In this document: positions 1-7,145 of the stretch, in pieces | Position numbering within the stretch: position 1 is the first letter of the stretch | Layout of the letters: the number at the start of each line of letters is the position of its first letter | IMG/VR virus record: IMGVR_UViG_3300034351_000038 | Coordinates: 1-58,149 of that record | DNA length: 58,149 nucleotides | DNA from: a virus | Reading direction: 5' to 3' (one strand) | The notes under the pieces: generated by a model | Databases searched by the model: none | What the model was told of the DNA's origin: nothing | What the model saw: only the letters and a program-made list of their open reading frames with translations | Translations under genes and position numbers: made by a program

Positions 1-5
1 AAAAG

Positions 6-299
6 ATGACGCAATTAGAATACATGAGATTGAGAGTTATTTTCAGTCCGTTTCGTGAGAAAGTTGGAATCAAGATTTACGATTTGATTACTGGAGATCT
101 GGTCAAAAAGAAGCTTAAAAATAGGCTGTGTGTCGAGTTGAACGATAAGGCTGAAAATAGCAGGTTAACGATTTGTAATGATGAAGAGGAGTTTTATATG
201 CCACTAAGCGAGATCGGCTTTCAGTGGTCTTATGGTGGGTTTATTCCCATTAAACTTGCTTATGACCTTATTAATTTGGCTGAGAACTATGGCAAATGA
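6..299 (+). CDS. Hypothetical protein, member of a three-copy phage family
   Basis: A 97-residue soluble protein with no recognised family. Its C-terminal third (MPLSEIGFQW, then a K-A-Y-D-L-I helix) matches the ends of two other proteins in this window: the 105-residue product at 51105 (IPFSSIGFRY ... YAEKLIE) and the 89-residue product at 54399 (VPLDDVSFQW ... ARKIIKK). The three are therefore probably paralogues of one small fold. The window opens only five bases before the ATG. The preceding AAAAG looks like the tail of the same GGAGGAAAAG ribosome site seen before the next gene, so the site itself may have been cut off by the window edge. Function unknown. Confidence 0.75.
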   Translation: MTQLEYMRLRVIFSPFREKVGIKIYDLITGDLVKKKLKNRLCVELNDKAENSRLTICNDEEEFYMPLSEIGFQWSYGGFIPIKLAYDLINLAENYGK

Positions 300-313
300 C
301 CTAGGAGGAAAAG

Positions 314-394
314 ATGAGTGATCGAGAAAGAAACAAGGTCGAGGATATTTTTAGCAGTCATCATCTCGTTGGAATACGCTATGCAGCTTATTGA
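314..394 (+). CDS. Very short ORF with strong ribosome site
   Basis: A 26-codon frame (begins MSDRERNKVEDIF). Its only support is an excellent Shine-Dalgarno, TAGGAGGAAAAG, directly before the ATG, and its fit between two same-strand genes. Charged N-terminus, no membrane segment. It could be a genuine micro-protein, a leader peptide coupling translation to the RusA gene that follows, or the remnant of a truncated gene. Confidence 0.4.
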   Translation: MSDRERNKVEDIFSSHHLVGIRYAAY

Positions 395-417
395 TGGTGC
401 AAGTGAGGAGAAAAAGT

Positions 418-843
418 ATGCAATCGTCACCTGAACCGGCACCAGAGTGCATCGAACTGTTTCTGCCCTTCCCTCCGAGCATCAATGACTACTACGGCAA
501 TCACGGTCACGTGAAATTCGTGAGGGCTAAGGGCAATCAATTCAGGAAAGATGTCAGGGATGCAGTGTTTCAGCAGCTTGGGCCGAATTTCCCAGTTATC
601 GACTGGAAGATGAAGATCGATATCATCGAGCATATGCCAGATCGCCGTAAGCGTGATTTGGACAACTACCTTAAGGCCCTGCTTGACTCACTATCCCCCC
701 TACCGAAGCACGACTGGCCTGGAATATGGGAGGACGACAGCTTGATTGACCAGCTGACCATCAAACGCGGAGAGTGTGTGAAGGAAGGAGTCGTCATCAT
801 GACCATCACAGAGGCCGAGGAGGTCGTCAAATGGACAAGGTGA
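418..843 (+). CDS. rusA: RusA-family Holliday junction resolvase
   Basis: Predicted crossover-junction endonuclease of the RusA family, which cuts four-way DNA junctions during phage recombination and before packaging. The family signature is visible: an N-terminal FPPSINDYYG segment, the acidic core RDLDNYLKALLDSL and a second acidic patch WEDDSLIDQL, whose aspartates coordinate the metal. The length (141 residues) is normal for the family. The frame is open from a TTG at 391, but the GAGGAG eight bases before the ATG at 418 makes that the likely start. It overlaps the next gene by 13 bases. The gene is G+C-richer than the structural genes, like the rest of this end of the window. Confidence 0.9.
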   Translation: MQSSPEPAPECIELFLPFPPSINDYYGNHGHVKFVRAKGNQFRKDVRDAVFQQLGPNFPVIDWKMKIDIIEHMPDRRKRDLDNYLKALLDSLSPLPKHDWPGIWEDDSLIDQLTIKRGECVKEGVVIMTITEAEEVVKWTR

Positions 844-1022
844 TAGGAAGGTACGTCACTGTGTATTATCGGCCAAAGAGCGCGCCCTCAGTGCCTCAGG
901 CTCCGTTTGTCGCAGTCATAGTTGGTGACAAGTTGAGGGATTGGTATCTGATGACGGAGGAAGGGATAAAATTTAGGGCCCTGAAGGGTGCCTGTTCGTC
1001 GGTACCCAGATCAGAGCCCTAG
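831..1022 (+). CDS. Hypothetical protein, 63 aa
   Basis: Small soluble protein starting inside the end of the rusA-like gene. The ATG is preceded by GAGGAGGT at a good distance, whereas the longer open frame (from 774) lacks a ribosome site. The core (YVTVYYRP ... FVAVIVGDKLRDWYLM) looks like a short beta-rich fold. No family recognised. It is the last gene of this short rightward operon and stops six bases before the terminator stem. Confidence 0.65.
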   Translation: MDKVIGRYVTVYYRPKSAPSVPQAPFVAVIVGDKLRDWYLMTEEGIKFRALKGACSSVPRSEP

Positions 1023-1027
1023 GGTTT

Positions 1028-1057
1028 GGGGTCGAGTTATTCGACCCCTTATTTTTT
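1028..1057 (+). terminator. Intrinsic terminator
   Basis: Perfect 8-bp stem GGGGTCGA / TCGACCCC around the loop GTTAT, followed by TTATTTTTT. It ends the rightward operon. The stop codon of the converging leftward operon lies in the T-tract itself, so this marks the boundary between two convergent units. Confidence 0.92.
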
Positions 1058-1231
1058 GGGTGATTGCAAAGAGCCAAACAGACAGTCGATGGCACCAGAG
1101 ATGAGGGTGGTGACGCAGACGACAGTCAATATCCATGCGATGCCGTAGAAGAACCAGATTCCTGTATCCTTTGTGATGTATGCCAGGAAATATGCGACGA
1201 TTGTCATGGCAAATATGATTGCTTTAGGCAT
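1049..1231 (-). CDS. Small membrane protein, two TM segments
   Basis: 60 residues starting MPKAIIFAMTIV. Two hydrophobic stretches (about residues 4-18 and 25-47) are separated by a short polar turn, so it is probably an inner-membrane protein. The frame extends further upstream, but GGAGGA lies six bases before this ATG, and the ATG overlaps the stop region of the upstream gene (GATGCCTAA), as expected for coupled translation. Last gene of the leftward small-gene operon. No family recognised. Confidence 0.7.
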   Translation of the reverse strand: MPKAIIFAMTIVAYFLAYITKDTGIWFFYGIAWILTVVCVTTLISGAIDCLFGSLQSPKK

Positions 1232-1400
1232 CACAATCCTCCTCGTCGTATGGGAAGGCAGCCAAATCGTCTGGGTACCTATAAAAATCAACGTAATAAG
1301 TCTTGGCTGACTCAGCGTGGTAGAGGGTGGCGTCCATACCAATGTGCTTCAGCTCTCGCAGCAGGATCTGTGCCTGCATGTGTGCGTCATGCTTGGTCAT
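1224..1400 (-). CDS. Hypothetical protein, 58 aa
   Basis: Short frame starting MTKHDAHMQAQ, with a GAGAGGGT ribosome site seven bases upstream and an 8-base overlap with the membrane-protein gene after it. The N-terminal half is helical and histidine-rich. The C-terminus is tyrosine- and acid-rich (YYVDFYRYPDD ... DEEDCDA). Its place in a tightly packed operon and its good start signal support it. Function unknown. Confidence 0.65.
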   Translation of the reverse strand: MTKHDAHMQAQILLRELKHIGMDATLYHAESAKTYYVDFYRYPDDLAAFPYDEEDCDA

Positions 1401-1462
1401 GTCGTTACCCTCTCAAAAGATATGGTAGAAATACAGCACAAACAGGATTAGGCATAAGGTAG

Positions 1463-1744
1463 TCATGATATATCACCATCTGTTTGGTTGTAGTAGGCAT
1501 CGAAGAACTCAGGTACACTCTTGGCTGCACCCAGCCTCGTGGCCTTGATTGCCTCGGTGATGTGGGGACGGCTCCAGTCTGCAGCCGGGTTGGCTGCAAA
1601 CAGGACATCTACCCCTTCGATCTCTCCAGTCTCTGGGTCGATGGTCTGATCTGGGTTAGGCCGTGGCACATATCTGGGCTGCACGCCATAGGTGGCAACG
1701 ATATGATCGATGTACTCTTGCCCGTAAAGTCTGTCAATTAACAT
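1463..1744 (-). CDS. Hypothetical protein, 93 aa
   Basis: Soluble protein starting MLIDRLYGQEYIDH. An AGGAG seven bases before this internal ATG decides the start over the longer frame, and that AGGAG overlaps the stop of the preceding 41-residue gene. It contains the phrase TIDPETGEIEGVDVLF, which looks like an acidic loop, and a helical C-terminal half. No recognised domain. A 17-codon hydrophobic frame follows its stop with an ATGA overlap (see the rejected items). Confidence 0.7.
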   Translation of the reverse strand: MLIDRLYGQEYIDHIVATYGVQPRYVPRPNPDQTIDPETGEIEGVDVLFAANPAADWSRPHITEAIKATRLGAAKSVPEFFDAYYNQTDGDIS

Positions 1745-1754
1745 GATATTACTC

Positions 1755-1880
1755 CTAATTGCTCCCATTTTGGGAGATTGATTCTATGCGCCGTCTGACT
1801 TCGAGTTTGCGCTCAAAATGGCTGCAGACAAGGTGCGCAACGAGTATGGCAATGGATATTGTGATGGCGACGTAGATCAT
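1755..1880 (-). CDS. Single-pass membrane micro-protein
   Basis: 41 residues: an N-terminal hydrophobic helix (MIYVAITISIAILVAHLV) followed by a basic tail (FERKLEVRRRIE). Predicted N-out/C-in inner-membrane protein. It has no clear ribosome site of its own, but its ATG overlaps the previous stop as ATGA, so translational coupling is likely. Function unknown. Confidence 0.6.
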   Translation of the reverse strand: MIYVAITISIAILVAHLVCSHFERKLEVRRRIESISQNGSN

Positions 1881-2011
1881 TTGTAGGTCACCAACCAACG
1901 GTGTCCACCTTCGGCCTTGGCATCCTTCATATCGACGACACGCAGTAGCTTGGTTGACCGTGCAGCTACGTAGCGACGGGCCTTCGCGCGAGATTTGAAG
2001 AGCTTTTTCAT
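1877..2011 (-). CDS. Basic micro-protein, 44 aa
   Basis: Starts MKKLFKSRAKARRYVAARS and is very rich in lysine and arginine, so nucleic-acid binding is possible (inference only). GGAG lies seven bases upstream, and its ATG overlaps the stop of the upstream gene as ATGA. The C-terminal GGHRWLVTY resembles the GGW.VF core of its two neighbours, so it may be a diverged relative of them. Confidence 0.6.
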   Translation of the reverse strand: MKKLFKSRAKARRYVAARSTKLLRVVDMKDAKAEGGHRWLVTYK

Positions 2012-2202
2012 GATTGCACTCCGCTTTGTTGGGTGATTTTTGAGCTTTTATGGCTATTGTAGCTATCCAGCCACTTGCCATACGACTCCGTATCCTTGAA
2101 GACGTACCAGCCACCAGGCGCACGCTCTATATGGATGGCACGAGGCACCTTCTCCAGGACAGACGAAAATGTAGGGCATTCTGAGTGGCGTATGAACAGC
2201 AT
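2008..2202 (-). CDS. Hypothetical protein, 64 aa, GGW-VF family
   Basis: Small protein with the core AIHIERAPGGWYVFKDTESYGKW. The 50-residue product at 2400-2552 has the parallel core AHIEHVDGGWLVF ... DDYHTW, so the two are paralogues lying two genes apart. Start supported by GGAG eight bases upstream. Probably a compact beta-beta-alpha fold. Role unknown, likely early host-interaction. Confidence 0.7.
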   Translation of the reverse strand: MLFIRHSECPTFSSVLEKVPRAIHIERAPGGWYVFKDTESYGKWLDSYNSHKSSKITQQSGVQS

Positions 2203-2215
2203 GGCAATTCTCCAG

Positions 2216-2389
2216 TTAGTCGATCAGGTACATAGCAGGTACGCTATTTAGGATCTCATCAGCGCGTTCCTGAGATGGCACAGGAGGCTCACCATCAGGG
2301 GTGTTGATGTACTCGGTCAGGGTGATGTCCAGCGACGGCGTATCGACGTCTGAGGCCGTCACAACATAGGGTTCGTGAATTGTGCTCAT
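2216..2389 (-). CDS. Hypothetical protein, 57 aa
   Basis: Starts MSTIHEPYVVTASDVD with AGGAG eight bases upstream. The longer open frame upstream overlaps the neighbouring gene and lacks a ribosome site. Acidic, proline-containing and soluble. No recognised family. Within the leftward micro-gene operon, 10 bases from the preceding gene. Confidence 0.65.
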   Translation of the reverse strand: MSTIHEPYVVTASDVDTPSLDITLTEYINTPDGEPPVPSQERADEILNSVPAMYLID

Positions 2390-2399
2390 GATACAACTC

Positions 2400-2552
2400 C
2401 TATATCTGCTTAACCCAGGTGTGGTAGTCATCCAAACTGGGAAACACAAGCCATCCACCATCAACATGCTCTATGTGGGCTGCTTCAGGATATGCTTCCC
2501 ATGCCTCTTCTGCAGTAGGATAGTCGGTGAGGGTTACGAATACGGCGCTCAT
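2400..2552 (-). CDS. Hypothetical protein, 50 aa, GGW-VF family
   Basis: Starts MSAVFVTLTDYPTAEEAW after an AGGAG site. The second half (HIEHVDGGWLVFPSLDDYHTWV) is paralogous to the 64-residue protein at 2008. Here the N-terminus adds a beta strand and an acidic helix. Two copies in one operon point to tandem duplication and divergence. Function unknown. Confidence 0.65.
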   Translation of the reverse strand: MSAVFVTLTDYPTAEEAWEAYPEAAHIEHVDGGWLVFPSLDDYHTWVKQI

Positions 2553-2561
2553 GGTCGTCTC

Positions 2562-2729
2562 CTAAGCGTGGTGGTTGTAGAAGTAGGAGGTAAGCACCCT
2601 GTGGACACGGCGAGGATAACTGCTGTCCAGAGGACTGATATTGATGCTATTGATGGTGGAGTATACCATTGCCATGCCATATATCGACACGAGATGGTTG
2701 ATTAACTCTCTGTTTCTATTAGTGTTCAT
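2562..2729 (-). CDS. Hypothetical protein, 55 aa
   Basis: First gene of the leftward micro-gene operon, starting MNTNRNRELINHLV with AGGAG eight bases upstream. Helical N-terminus, basic and histidine-containing C-terminus (RRVHRVLTSYFYNHHA). No family recognised. It follows a candidate promoter at 2774-2801. Confidence 0.6.
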   Translation of the reverse strand: MNTNRNRELINHLVSIYGMAMVYSTINSINISPLDSSYPRRVHRVLTSYFYNHHA

Positions 2730-2773
2730 GGTAGTCTCCTATGTCTTGTGCTCTTTCCTCTCCTTTCACCCCT

Positions 2774-2801
2774 AGTATGGCAGATACTGCAGTGTGTTCA
2801 A
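2774..2801 (-). promoter_or_regulatory. Candidate sigma70-like promoter for the leftward micro-gene operon
   Basis: Read leftward: TTGAAC at 2801-2796, a 16-base spacer and CATACT at 2779-2774. A transcript would begin around 2767, with a roughly 40-base leader containing AGGAG before the first ATG at 2729. The -10 box is imperfect and the spacer is one base short, so confidence is moderate. No better candidate is seen in the region. Confidence 0.45.
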
Positions 2802-2995
2802 TGGTGATATAGGAAATAAAAGGAGTATTTGTTATTGAATGTTTTGATTGTGATATCAGTAGTATTGATAGCTGCATCATCATTCGGATGCCCCCAAGAA
2901 GGGGGTATAGGGGTATAAGTTATATTGATGGGGGGTGCTTCCCCAAAGCCCCCGAGCCAGAGACCCCTCAGGGGGTTGGTTATAATAATAGTCAT

Positions 2996-3021
2996 TAACC
3001 CCCCTAAGGGTTATTTTTTTT
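2996..3021 (+). terminator. Intrinsic terminator before the terminase operon
   Basis: TAACCC / GGGTTA stem (6 bp) around CCCTAA, followed by eight consecutive T. It would stop rightward transcription arriving from the left, or attenuate a short transcript made within 2800-3000, and so isolate the late operon. Confidence 0.7.
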
Positions 3022-3085
3022 GTGTATAATTATAACACCCCCGTTATATTTTTAAAAATATCTTTTATTTATATTAGCGATAAGC

Positions 3086-3091
3086 TATACT
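3086..3091 (+). promoter_or_regulatory. Possible late -10 box (AGCTATACT) without a -35 box
   Basis: TATACT matches five of six -10 consensus positions, in an A/T-rich stretch, but no TTGACA-like box lies 16-18 bases upstream. The same nine bases AGCTATACT occur at 44133-44141 before another operon. If this is the late promoter, RNA would start near 3098, inside the annotated small-terminase start, favouring the internal ATG at 3123. Confidence 0.35.
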
Positions 3092-3092
3092 T

Positions 3093-3515
3093 ATGGTGAA
3101 GATCTCTAAACAGGTTTTGCCAATGTTTGACAAAGTGGAATTCAAAGATTTGAAATTATTCGTCGAAGACGACGGGTATATCATTAACCAGCTGGGTAAA
3201 GCATTGAACCCAGAGGACATTCTTGACGCTTGGGATATCACAAAAAAGGAGTTGATGGAACTTGAAAGTGATGATTACAAGTTCTTCATGCATCACTACA
3301 AACAGGGGCGTGTTGCAGGAAAAATGAAAGCTGTCAACACCATCATTGATTCCCTCGAAGGCAAAAACGCAGCGGAGGTTGCTGTCAAGTACCTGAAACA
3401 GTTCACCAGATCATGGGAGACCGTCGAGAACACTGCTCAGAAGGGGCCTGGCATCTTGAAGCTTGTTCTGGACAAATTTGAAGACACAGACTACAGAGAA
3501 GAAGACGAAGTATAA
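3093..3515 (+). CDS. terS: Putative terminase small subunit
   Basis: 140 residues, largely helical and acidic, directly upstream of the large terminase subunit, which is the normal place for the DNA-recognition subunit. The assignment is positional plus size. I see no unmistakable helix-turn-helix motif, although ALNPEDILDAWDIT is helix-turn-helix-like. The start is uncertain: the ATG at 3093 has no ribosome site, while an in-frame ATG at 3123 follows CAGG and would fit the possible -10 box at 3086. It ends nine bases before the next gene. Confidence 0.65.
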   Translation: MVKISKQVLPMFDKVEFKDLKLFVEDDGYIINQLGKALNPEDILDAWDITKKELMELESDDYKFFMHHYKQGRVAGKMKAVNTIIDSLEGKNAAEVAVKYLKQFTRSWETVENTAQKGPGILKLVLDKFEDTDYREEDEV

Positions 3516-3524
3516 TGCCCGGAT

Positions 3525-4838
3525 ATGGAAACAAACATTCAACTTTTAAAATTACTCCCCCATCAATGGAGGGCACTGAACTGTAAAAAACAGGAATTTG
3601 CTGATGTTTGTGGTTATGGATCTGGCAAAACTTTTGGGATGGCAGTCATAGTTTTAAGGGATCTACTCCAGTATCCAGGCATAAAGGTTGGTGTTTTTGC
3701 CCCAACATTCGACTTGTTGGCACTGAACAACCTACCACTGTTCGAGAAGCTTTTTGAGGCAAATGGAATTAAATACGACCATAACAAGGGTCGGAAGATT
3801 ATCAAAATCGAGAACGGATCGATGATCATTTACCGGTCACTGGACGACCCGACGAAGATTGTTGGCTTCGAGGTCGGACGCTCTCACATCGATGAGCTGG
3901 ACACGATGCCGAAAGAAAAAGGGCTTGATGCCTGGCGCAAGGTCAAGGCCAGGACAAGACAGGTTTTTTACGACGCCGACGGGAATGTTGGAATGAATCA
4001 ACAAGGTTGTTATACTACACCTGAGGGGTTTAATATTGCTTACCAGCTATTTGTCAAGGAACCTCGTCAAAATGAGGATTTAAAGGGAATAAGACAAATA
4101 ATTAAGGCAAAGTCTACTGACAATTATCATCTCCCACCAGGGTACGTAGCTGGATTAATTAGCTCATATCCCAAGAAGTTGCAGGATGCATATGTTAATG
4201 GGGAGTTTGTGAACCTCACCGGTGGTTGTGTTTATTACACATTTGACAGGGAAGCTCACCATCTGCCGTTCGATCTTGATAGAAGAGAGGATGAGCGATT
4301 TAACGAAGAGGCCCAGGCATTCTTAGCAGAACCTCTGCACATAGGCGTCGATTTTAACGTTGGTAATATGGCTGCGATTGTCCATAGAAAGCTCCCCACC
4401 GGTGGGCTTCACGCGATACAGGAATTCTCGAAGTTGCGTGATACCCCCGATCTGGTTGAAGCGATAAGTGAGTTGTACGGAAGGCACAAGTTGATTTTTT
4501 ACCCTGACGCTTCTGGAGCACATGCCAGTTCGAATGCTGCTGAATCTGACCATGTGTTATTGTCGAAGATCGGGCAGATCCGCTGTTTACCAAAGAACCC
4601 GAGGATAAAAGATCGGGTTGCAGCTTTTAACAATTTGATAGAGACGGGACGATATTTTGTTGATATTGACAGGTGTCCAGATCTTACCGAAGACCTCGAG
4701 CAACAGATCTACACACCATATGGGCTACCTGATAAGACTGCCGGCAAGGACCACAGACCAGATGCAGCCGGGTATTGCGTCAATTATCTTCATCCTATTG
4801 TTTCCAGAAAACTAAAACTTGCTTCGGTGGCACATTAA
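3525..4838 (+). CDS. terL: Terminase large subunit (ATPase-nuclease)
   Basis: DNA-packaging motor at the procapsid portal. An N-terminal ATPase shows Walker A GYGSGKT (residues 30-36) and a Walker B/catalytic segment HIDELD (121-126). The C-terminal RNase H-like nuclease shows the acidic residues expected for metal binding: VDFNVGN (Asp 276), YPDASG (Asp 328) and a final acidic motif in DHRPDAAGY near residue 400. The length of 437 residues is typical. It cuts concatemers and drives DNA into heads. Confidence 0.95.
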   Translation: METNIQLLKLLPHQWRALNCKKQEFADVCGYGSGKTFGMAVIVLRDLLQYPGIKVGVFAPTFDLLALNNLPLFEKLFEANGIKYDHNKGRKIIKIENGSMIIYRSLDDPTKIVGFEVGRSHIDELDTMPKEKGLDAWRKVKARTRQVFYDADGNVGMNQQGCYTTPEGFNIAYQLFVKEPRQNEDLKGIRQIIKAKSTDNYHLPPGYVAGLISSYPKKLQDAYVNGEFVNLTGGCVYYTFDREAHHLPFDLDRREDERFNEEAQAFLAEPLHIGVDFNVGNMAAIVHRKLPTGGLHAIQEFSKLRDTPDLVEAISELYGRHKLIFYPDASGAHASSNAAESDHVLLSKIGQIRCLPKNPRIKDRVAAFNNLIETGRYFVDIDRCPDLTEDLEQQIYTPYGLPDKTAGKDHRPDAAGYCVNYLHPIVSRKLKLASVAH

Positions 4839-4839
4839 T

Positions 4840-6339
4840 ATGACAACTAACACAACTAGTTTTGGCCAGGAATTTCCGACGCATAGTCAGTATTCTGAGC
4901 ATCTATACAATTTCTTTATTTCTAACACTTGTATGGCAGGTTTATATGAGATGCAGAAAAATTATGCATCCATACTGAATCTTCCGATTGGCCTTCTCAA
5001 CACCGGAATAGCAGGGAACACCACCTACGCCTTTTCACGTAAACGTCAGCTTATGGGCATTTCGAGTGAATACTCAGATGCTGCAGTTGGCTACATGACC
5101 GGTGGACGGGTCTCCAACCTGGCAGCACGAACACTGCAGGGCTACATTGGGCTTTACAACGAGTACCCAGCAACGATTAAACTCCCTAGTGAATTGGAAT
5201 ACCTGAAGAAAAAGGCGACAAAGGACGGAAAGGATCTACACACCACAACCATTGACATTTTGACCGAAATGCTCATCAATGGTAACTGTCATGTACTCAT
5301 TGATGTCGCAGACAACGGCAAACTCGGCCTCGTCCTTTACAGAAACGAATCGCGGATAAACTGGGATCAAGAGGGTGCCGACCAAGAAGATTACCGGTAC
5401 AAACAAGTCGTGTTCAAGGAAACCGTCACTACTGGCGACTTAATTGAAGGGACTGAGCACGAAGAAACTTATATAAAATATTATATAGAAGATGGTGTCT
5501 ATAAATATGTGAGATATAACGATGCGAAGGAGGTGATAGACGGTCCCTATGCCCCAAGGTATCTTGGCCGCACGCTCGACTACATCCCCATCGTTTCTGC
5601 AGGAGCAATAGACAACTCACCTGATATCGACCCTGCACCGCTAGAGCCGATAATGCAAGTGATGGTTGCTATCCTAGGGATGGATACAGAACTGTCCTAT
5701 ATCAACATGCTTACTACTGCACCGACGCTAGTTATCACCGGTGCCAACGAAGAGGATCTTCCGAGTGTCATGGGCGCAGGCGTAACCCTTCTGCTCCCTC
5801 AGTACACTTCAAAAGCCGAATACACAAAAGTGGATTCATCTTCACTCGAACACATTAGAACTAAAATCAACGATGCATACGCGGAGGCCCAGGAGTACGG
5901 GGCGTCACTGTTGGGTTCTAGTAAGAACATGTCTGAATCTGGCGAAGCCTTGAGGCTCAGGCAGCAGGCTACTACTGTGACATTGCGTTCTATCGTTACG
6001 AACATGGGTAAGGCAGTCGAAAGGCTGCTGAAAATGATGGCAGATTGGACAAAAGCTTCTGATGAGGCTATCGAATATATACCCAACAAAGACTTCTCTA
6101 CATTTTCACTGCCTGCTGAAGATCAGCAAGCGCTTGTACAGGCATGGCAGGCTAATGGTATTAGCCGTAGCACATTGCTTTACAATTTCAAGAGGGCAAA
6201 TATGCTCCAGCCCGGAGAAACAGTCGAGGATGAGGTTAAGAGACTGGAAGATCCAAAGGAGCAATTCGTCGATAAAAAGGCGGCTGATAGTAAACAGCCA
6301 TTTTTTGGTGATAAAGCAACACGTCCTTCTGGAGGATAA
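4840..6339 (+). CDS. Portal protein
   Basis: About 499 residues. The dodecameric portal forms the DNA entry/exit channel at one capsid vertex. Position (immediately after terL, before scaffold and capsid), length and layout support this. The N-terminal half has mixed alpha/beta segments (Y-MTGGRVSNLAARTLQGY, then ILTEMLINGNCHVLIDVADNG), and the C-terminal stem/crown is helical, with SGEALRLRQQATTVTLRSI and a DW at the end of a long helix. The pattern recalls DUF4055-type portals, but that family assignment is from memory. The ATG at 4840, just after the terL stop, is preferred to the frame-extending codon at 4819. Confidence 0.88.
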   Translation: MTTNTTSFGQEFPTHSQYSEHLYNFFISNTCMAGLYEMQKNYASILNLPIGLLNTGIAGNTTYAFSRKRQLMGISSEYSDAAVGYMTGGRVSNLAARTLQGYIGLYNEYPATIKLPSELEYLKKKATKDGKDLHTTTIDILTEMLINGNCHVLIDVADNGKLGLVLYRNESRINWDQEGADQEDYRYKQVVFKETVTTGDLIEGTEHEETYIKYYIEDGVYKYVRYNDAKEVIDGPYAPRYLGRTLDYIPIVSAGAIDNSPDIDPAPLEPIMQVMVAILGMDTELSYINMLTTAPTLVITGANEEDLPSVMGAGVTLLLPQYTSKAEYTKVDSSSLEHIRTKINDAYAEAQEYGASLLGSSKNMSESGEALRLRQQATTVTLRSIVTNMGKAVERLLKMMADWTKASDEAIEYIPNKDFSTFSLPAEDQQALVQAWQANGISRSTLLYNFKRANMLQPGETVEDEVKRLEDPKEQFVDKKAADSKQPFFGDKATRPSGG

Positions 6340-6342
6340 ACT

Positions 6343-7134
6343 ATGTTTCTTATGAAAAATGTGGTCCGTGACCAAGCTGGTGATAATGGTGGAGCCGGTG
6401 GTTCTGCAGATTTTACCAAAGAGCAGTTTGATGCTCTGCAAGCAGAAGTAGAAAGACTTCGCAATCATAGCAAGACGCTACTTGATGAAAAGAAGGTTCT
6501 TAAATCTCAATTCGATGAGTTTAAGAGTAGTTTCGAAGGGATCGATGCAAAAAACATCAAAAAGATGATGGATGTTTTCGAAAGTAGCGAAGAAGCTAAA
6601 TTGATTGCTGAGGGTAAACTTGACGAAGTAATAAGAAAACGTACTGAAAAAACCCTGACTGTAAAAGACAGTTTGATTGAAGAATTAGGTCTCAAAATGA
6701 CGGACCTTGAAAAGAACCTTGGAGAAGTCACGACTAGATACAAAAACGAAAAGATTACGAATGAGTTGAGAGCAGCTGCAGAGAAACACGGTGTGCTACC
6801 TACTGCAATTGATGACGTTGTTTATCGTGGTCTCAATTTGTTTTCTGTTGATGATAAAGGGAATATTGAGGCAAGAGATGCCAATGGAGAACTTGTGAAA
6901 GCTGGGACAAAGCTTTTGAATCCTGAGCTTTTTGTGAAAGACCTACAGGATAAGGCCCCGCATTTTTGGCCGCAAAGCCAAGGTGCCGGTGCAACAGGCA
7001 ATAGCAGCGCTCCGAGTGGTGTGAATCCATTCAAGAAGGGTAAGACCTACAACTTGACCGAACAGGCAAAAATCCAGAGGTCTGACCCTGAACTTGCTGC
7101 TAAATTGAGAAAAGAAGCTCAGGCTTCTGAATAA
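6343..7134 (+). CDS. Capsid scaffold / assembly protein
   Basis: 263 residues with a long acidic and lysine-rich coiled-coil centre (roughly residues 24-150) and a Gly/Ala/Ser-rich linker followed by a basic C-terminal helix (NPFKKGKTYNLTEQAKIQ). That is the usual arrangement of scaffolding proteins, which bind capsid subunits through a basic tail and are lost on maturation. It sits between portal and major capsid gene, preceded by GGAGG. No protease domain or catalytic motif is seen, so maturation may be protease-independent or use another enzyme. Confidence 0.82.
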   Translation: MFLMKNVVRDQAGDNGGAGGSADFTKEQFDALQAEVERLRNHSKTLLDEKKVLKSQFDEFKSSFEGIDAKNIKKMMDVFESSEEAKLIAEGKLDEVIRKRTEKTLTVKDSLIEELGLKMTDLEKNLGEVTTRYKNEKITNELRAAAEKHGVLPTAIDDVVYRGLNLFSVDDKGNIEARDANGELVKAGTKLLNPELFVKDLQDKAPHFWPQSQGAGATGNSSAPSGVNPFKKGKTYNLTEQAKIQRSDPELAAKLRKEAQASE

Positions 7135-7145
7135 CTTTGTGTTTT

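Larger units (their letters stand above)
2802..3092. other. Non-coding region with G/C-tract hairpins ahead of the terminase genes
   Basis: About 290 bases without a credible gene. In an A/T-rich background it holds several short hairpins made of homopolymer tracts: CCCCC-AAGAA-GGGGG at 2891-2905, a GGGGG/CCCC pair around 2930-2944, CCCC-TCA-GGGG at 2964-2974 and the terminator at 2996-3021. Its position next to the small terminase gene makes it a candidate cos or pac region, or a structured RNA. A 65-codon leftward frame here is low-complexity and unsupported. Confidence 0.5.

Noticed and set aside
391-417. TTG-initiated extension of the RusA gene.
   Set aside because: GAGGAG lies inside it and points to the ATG at 418. 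The added nine residues are not part of the family.
1408-1473. A 17-codon hydrophobic leftward frame (MTTLCLILFVLYFY...) with an ATGA overlap to the 93-residue gene.
   Set aside because: Too short to support without expression data. It could be a coupled leader peptide.
1064-1741. Rightward frames of 85 and 132 codons across the leftward micro-genes.
   Set aside because: They lack ribosome sites and overlap small leftward genes that have strong start signals and coupled overlaps.
2798-2995. A 65-codon leftward frame in the pre-terminase region.
   Set aside because: It translates G/C-tract hairpins and low-complexity DNA and has no ribosome site.
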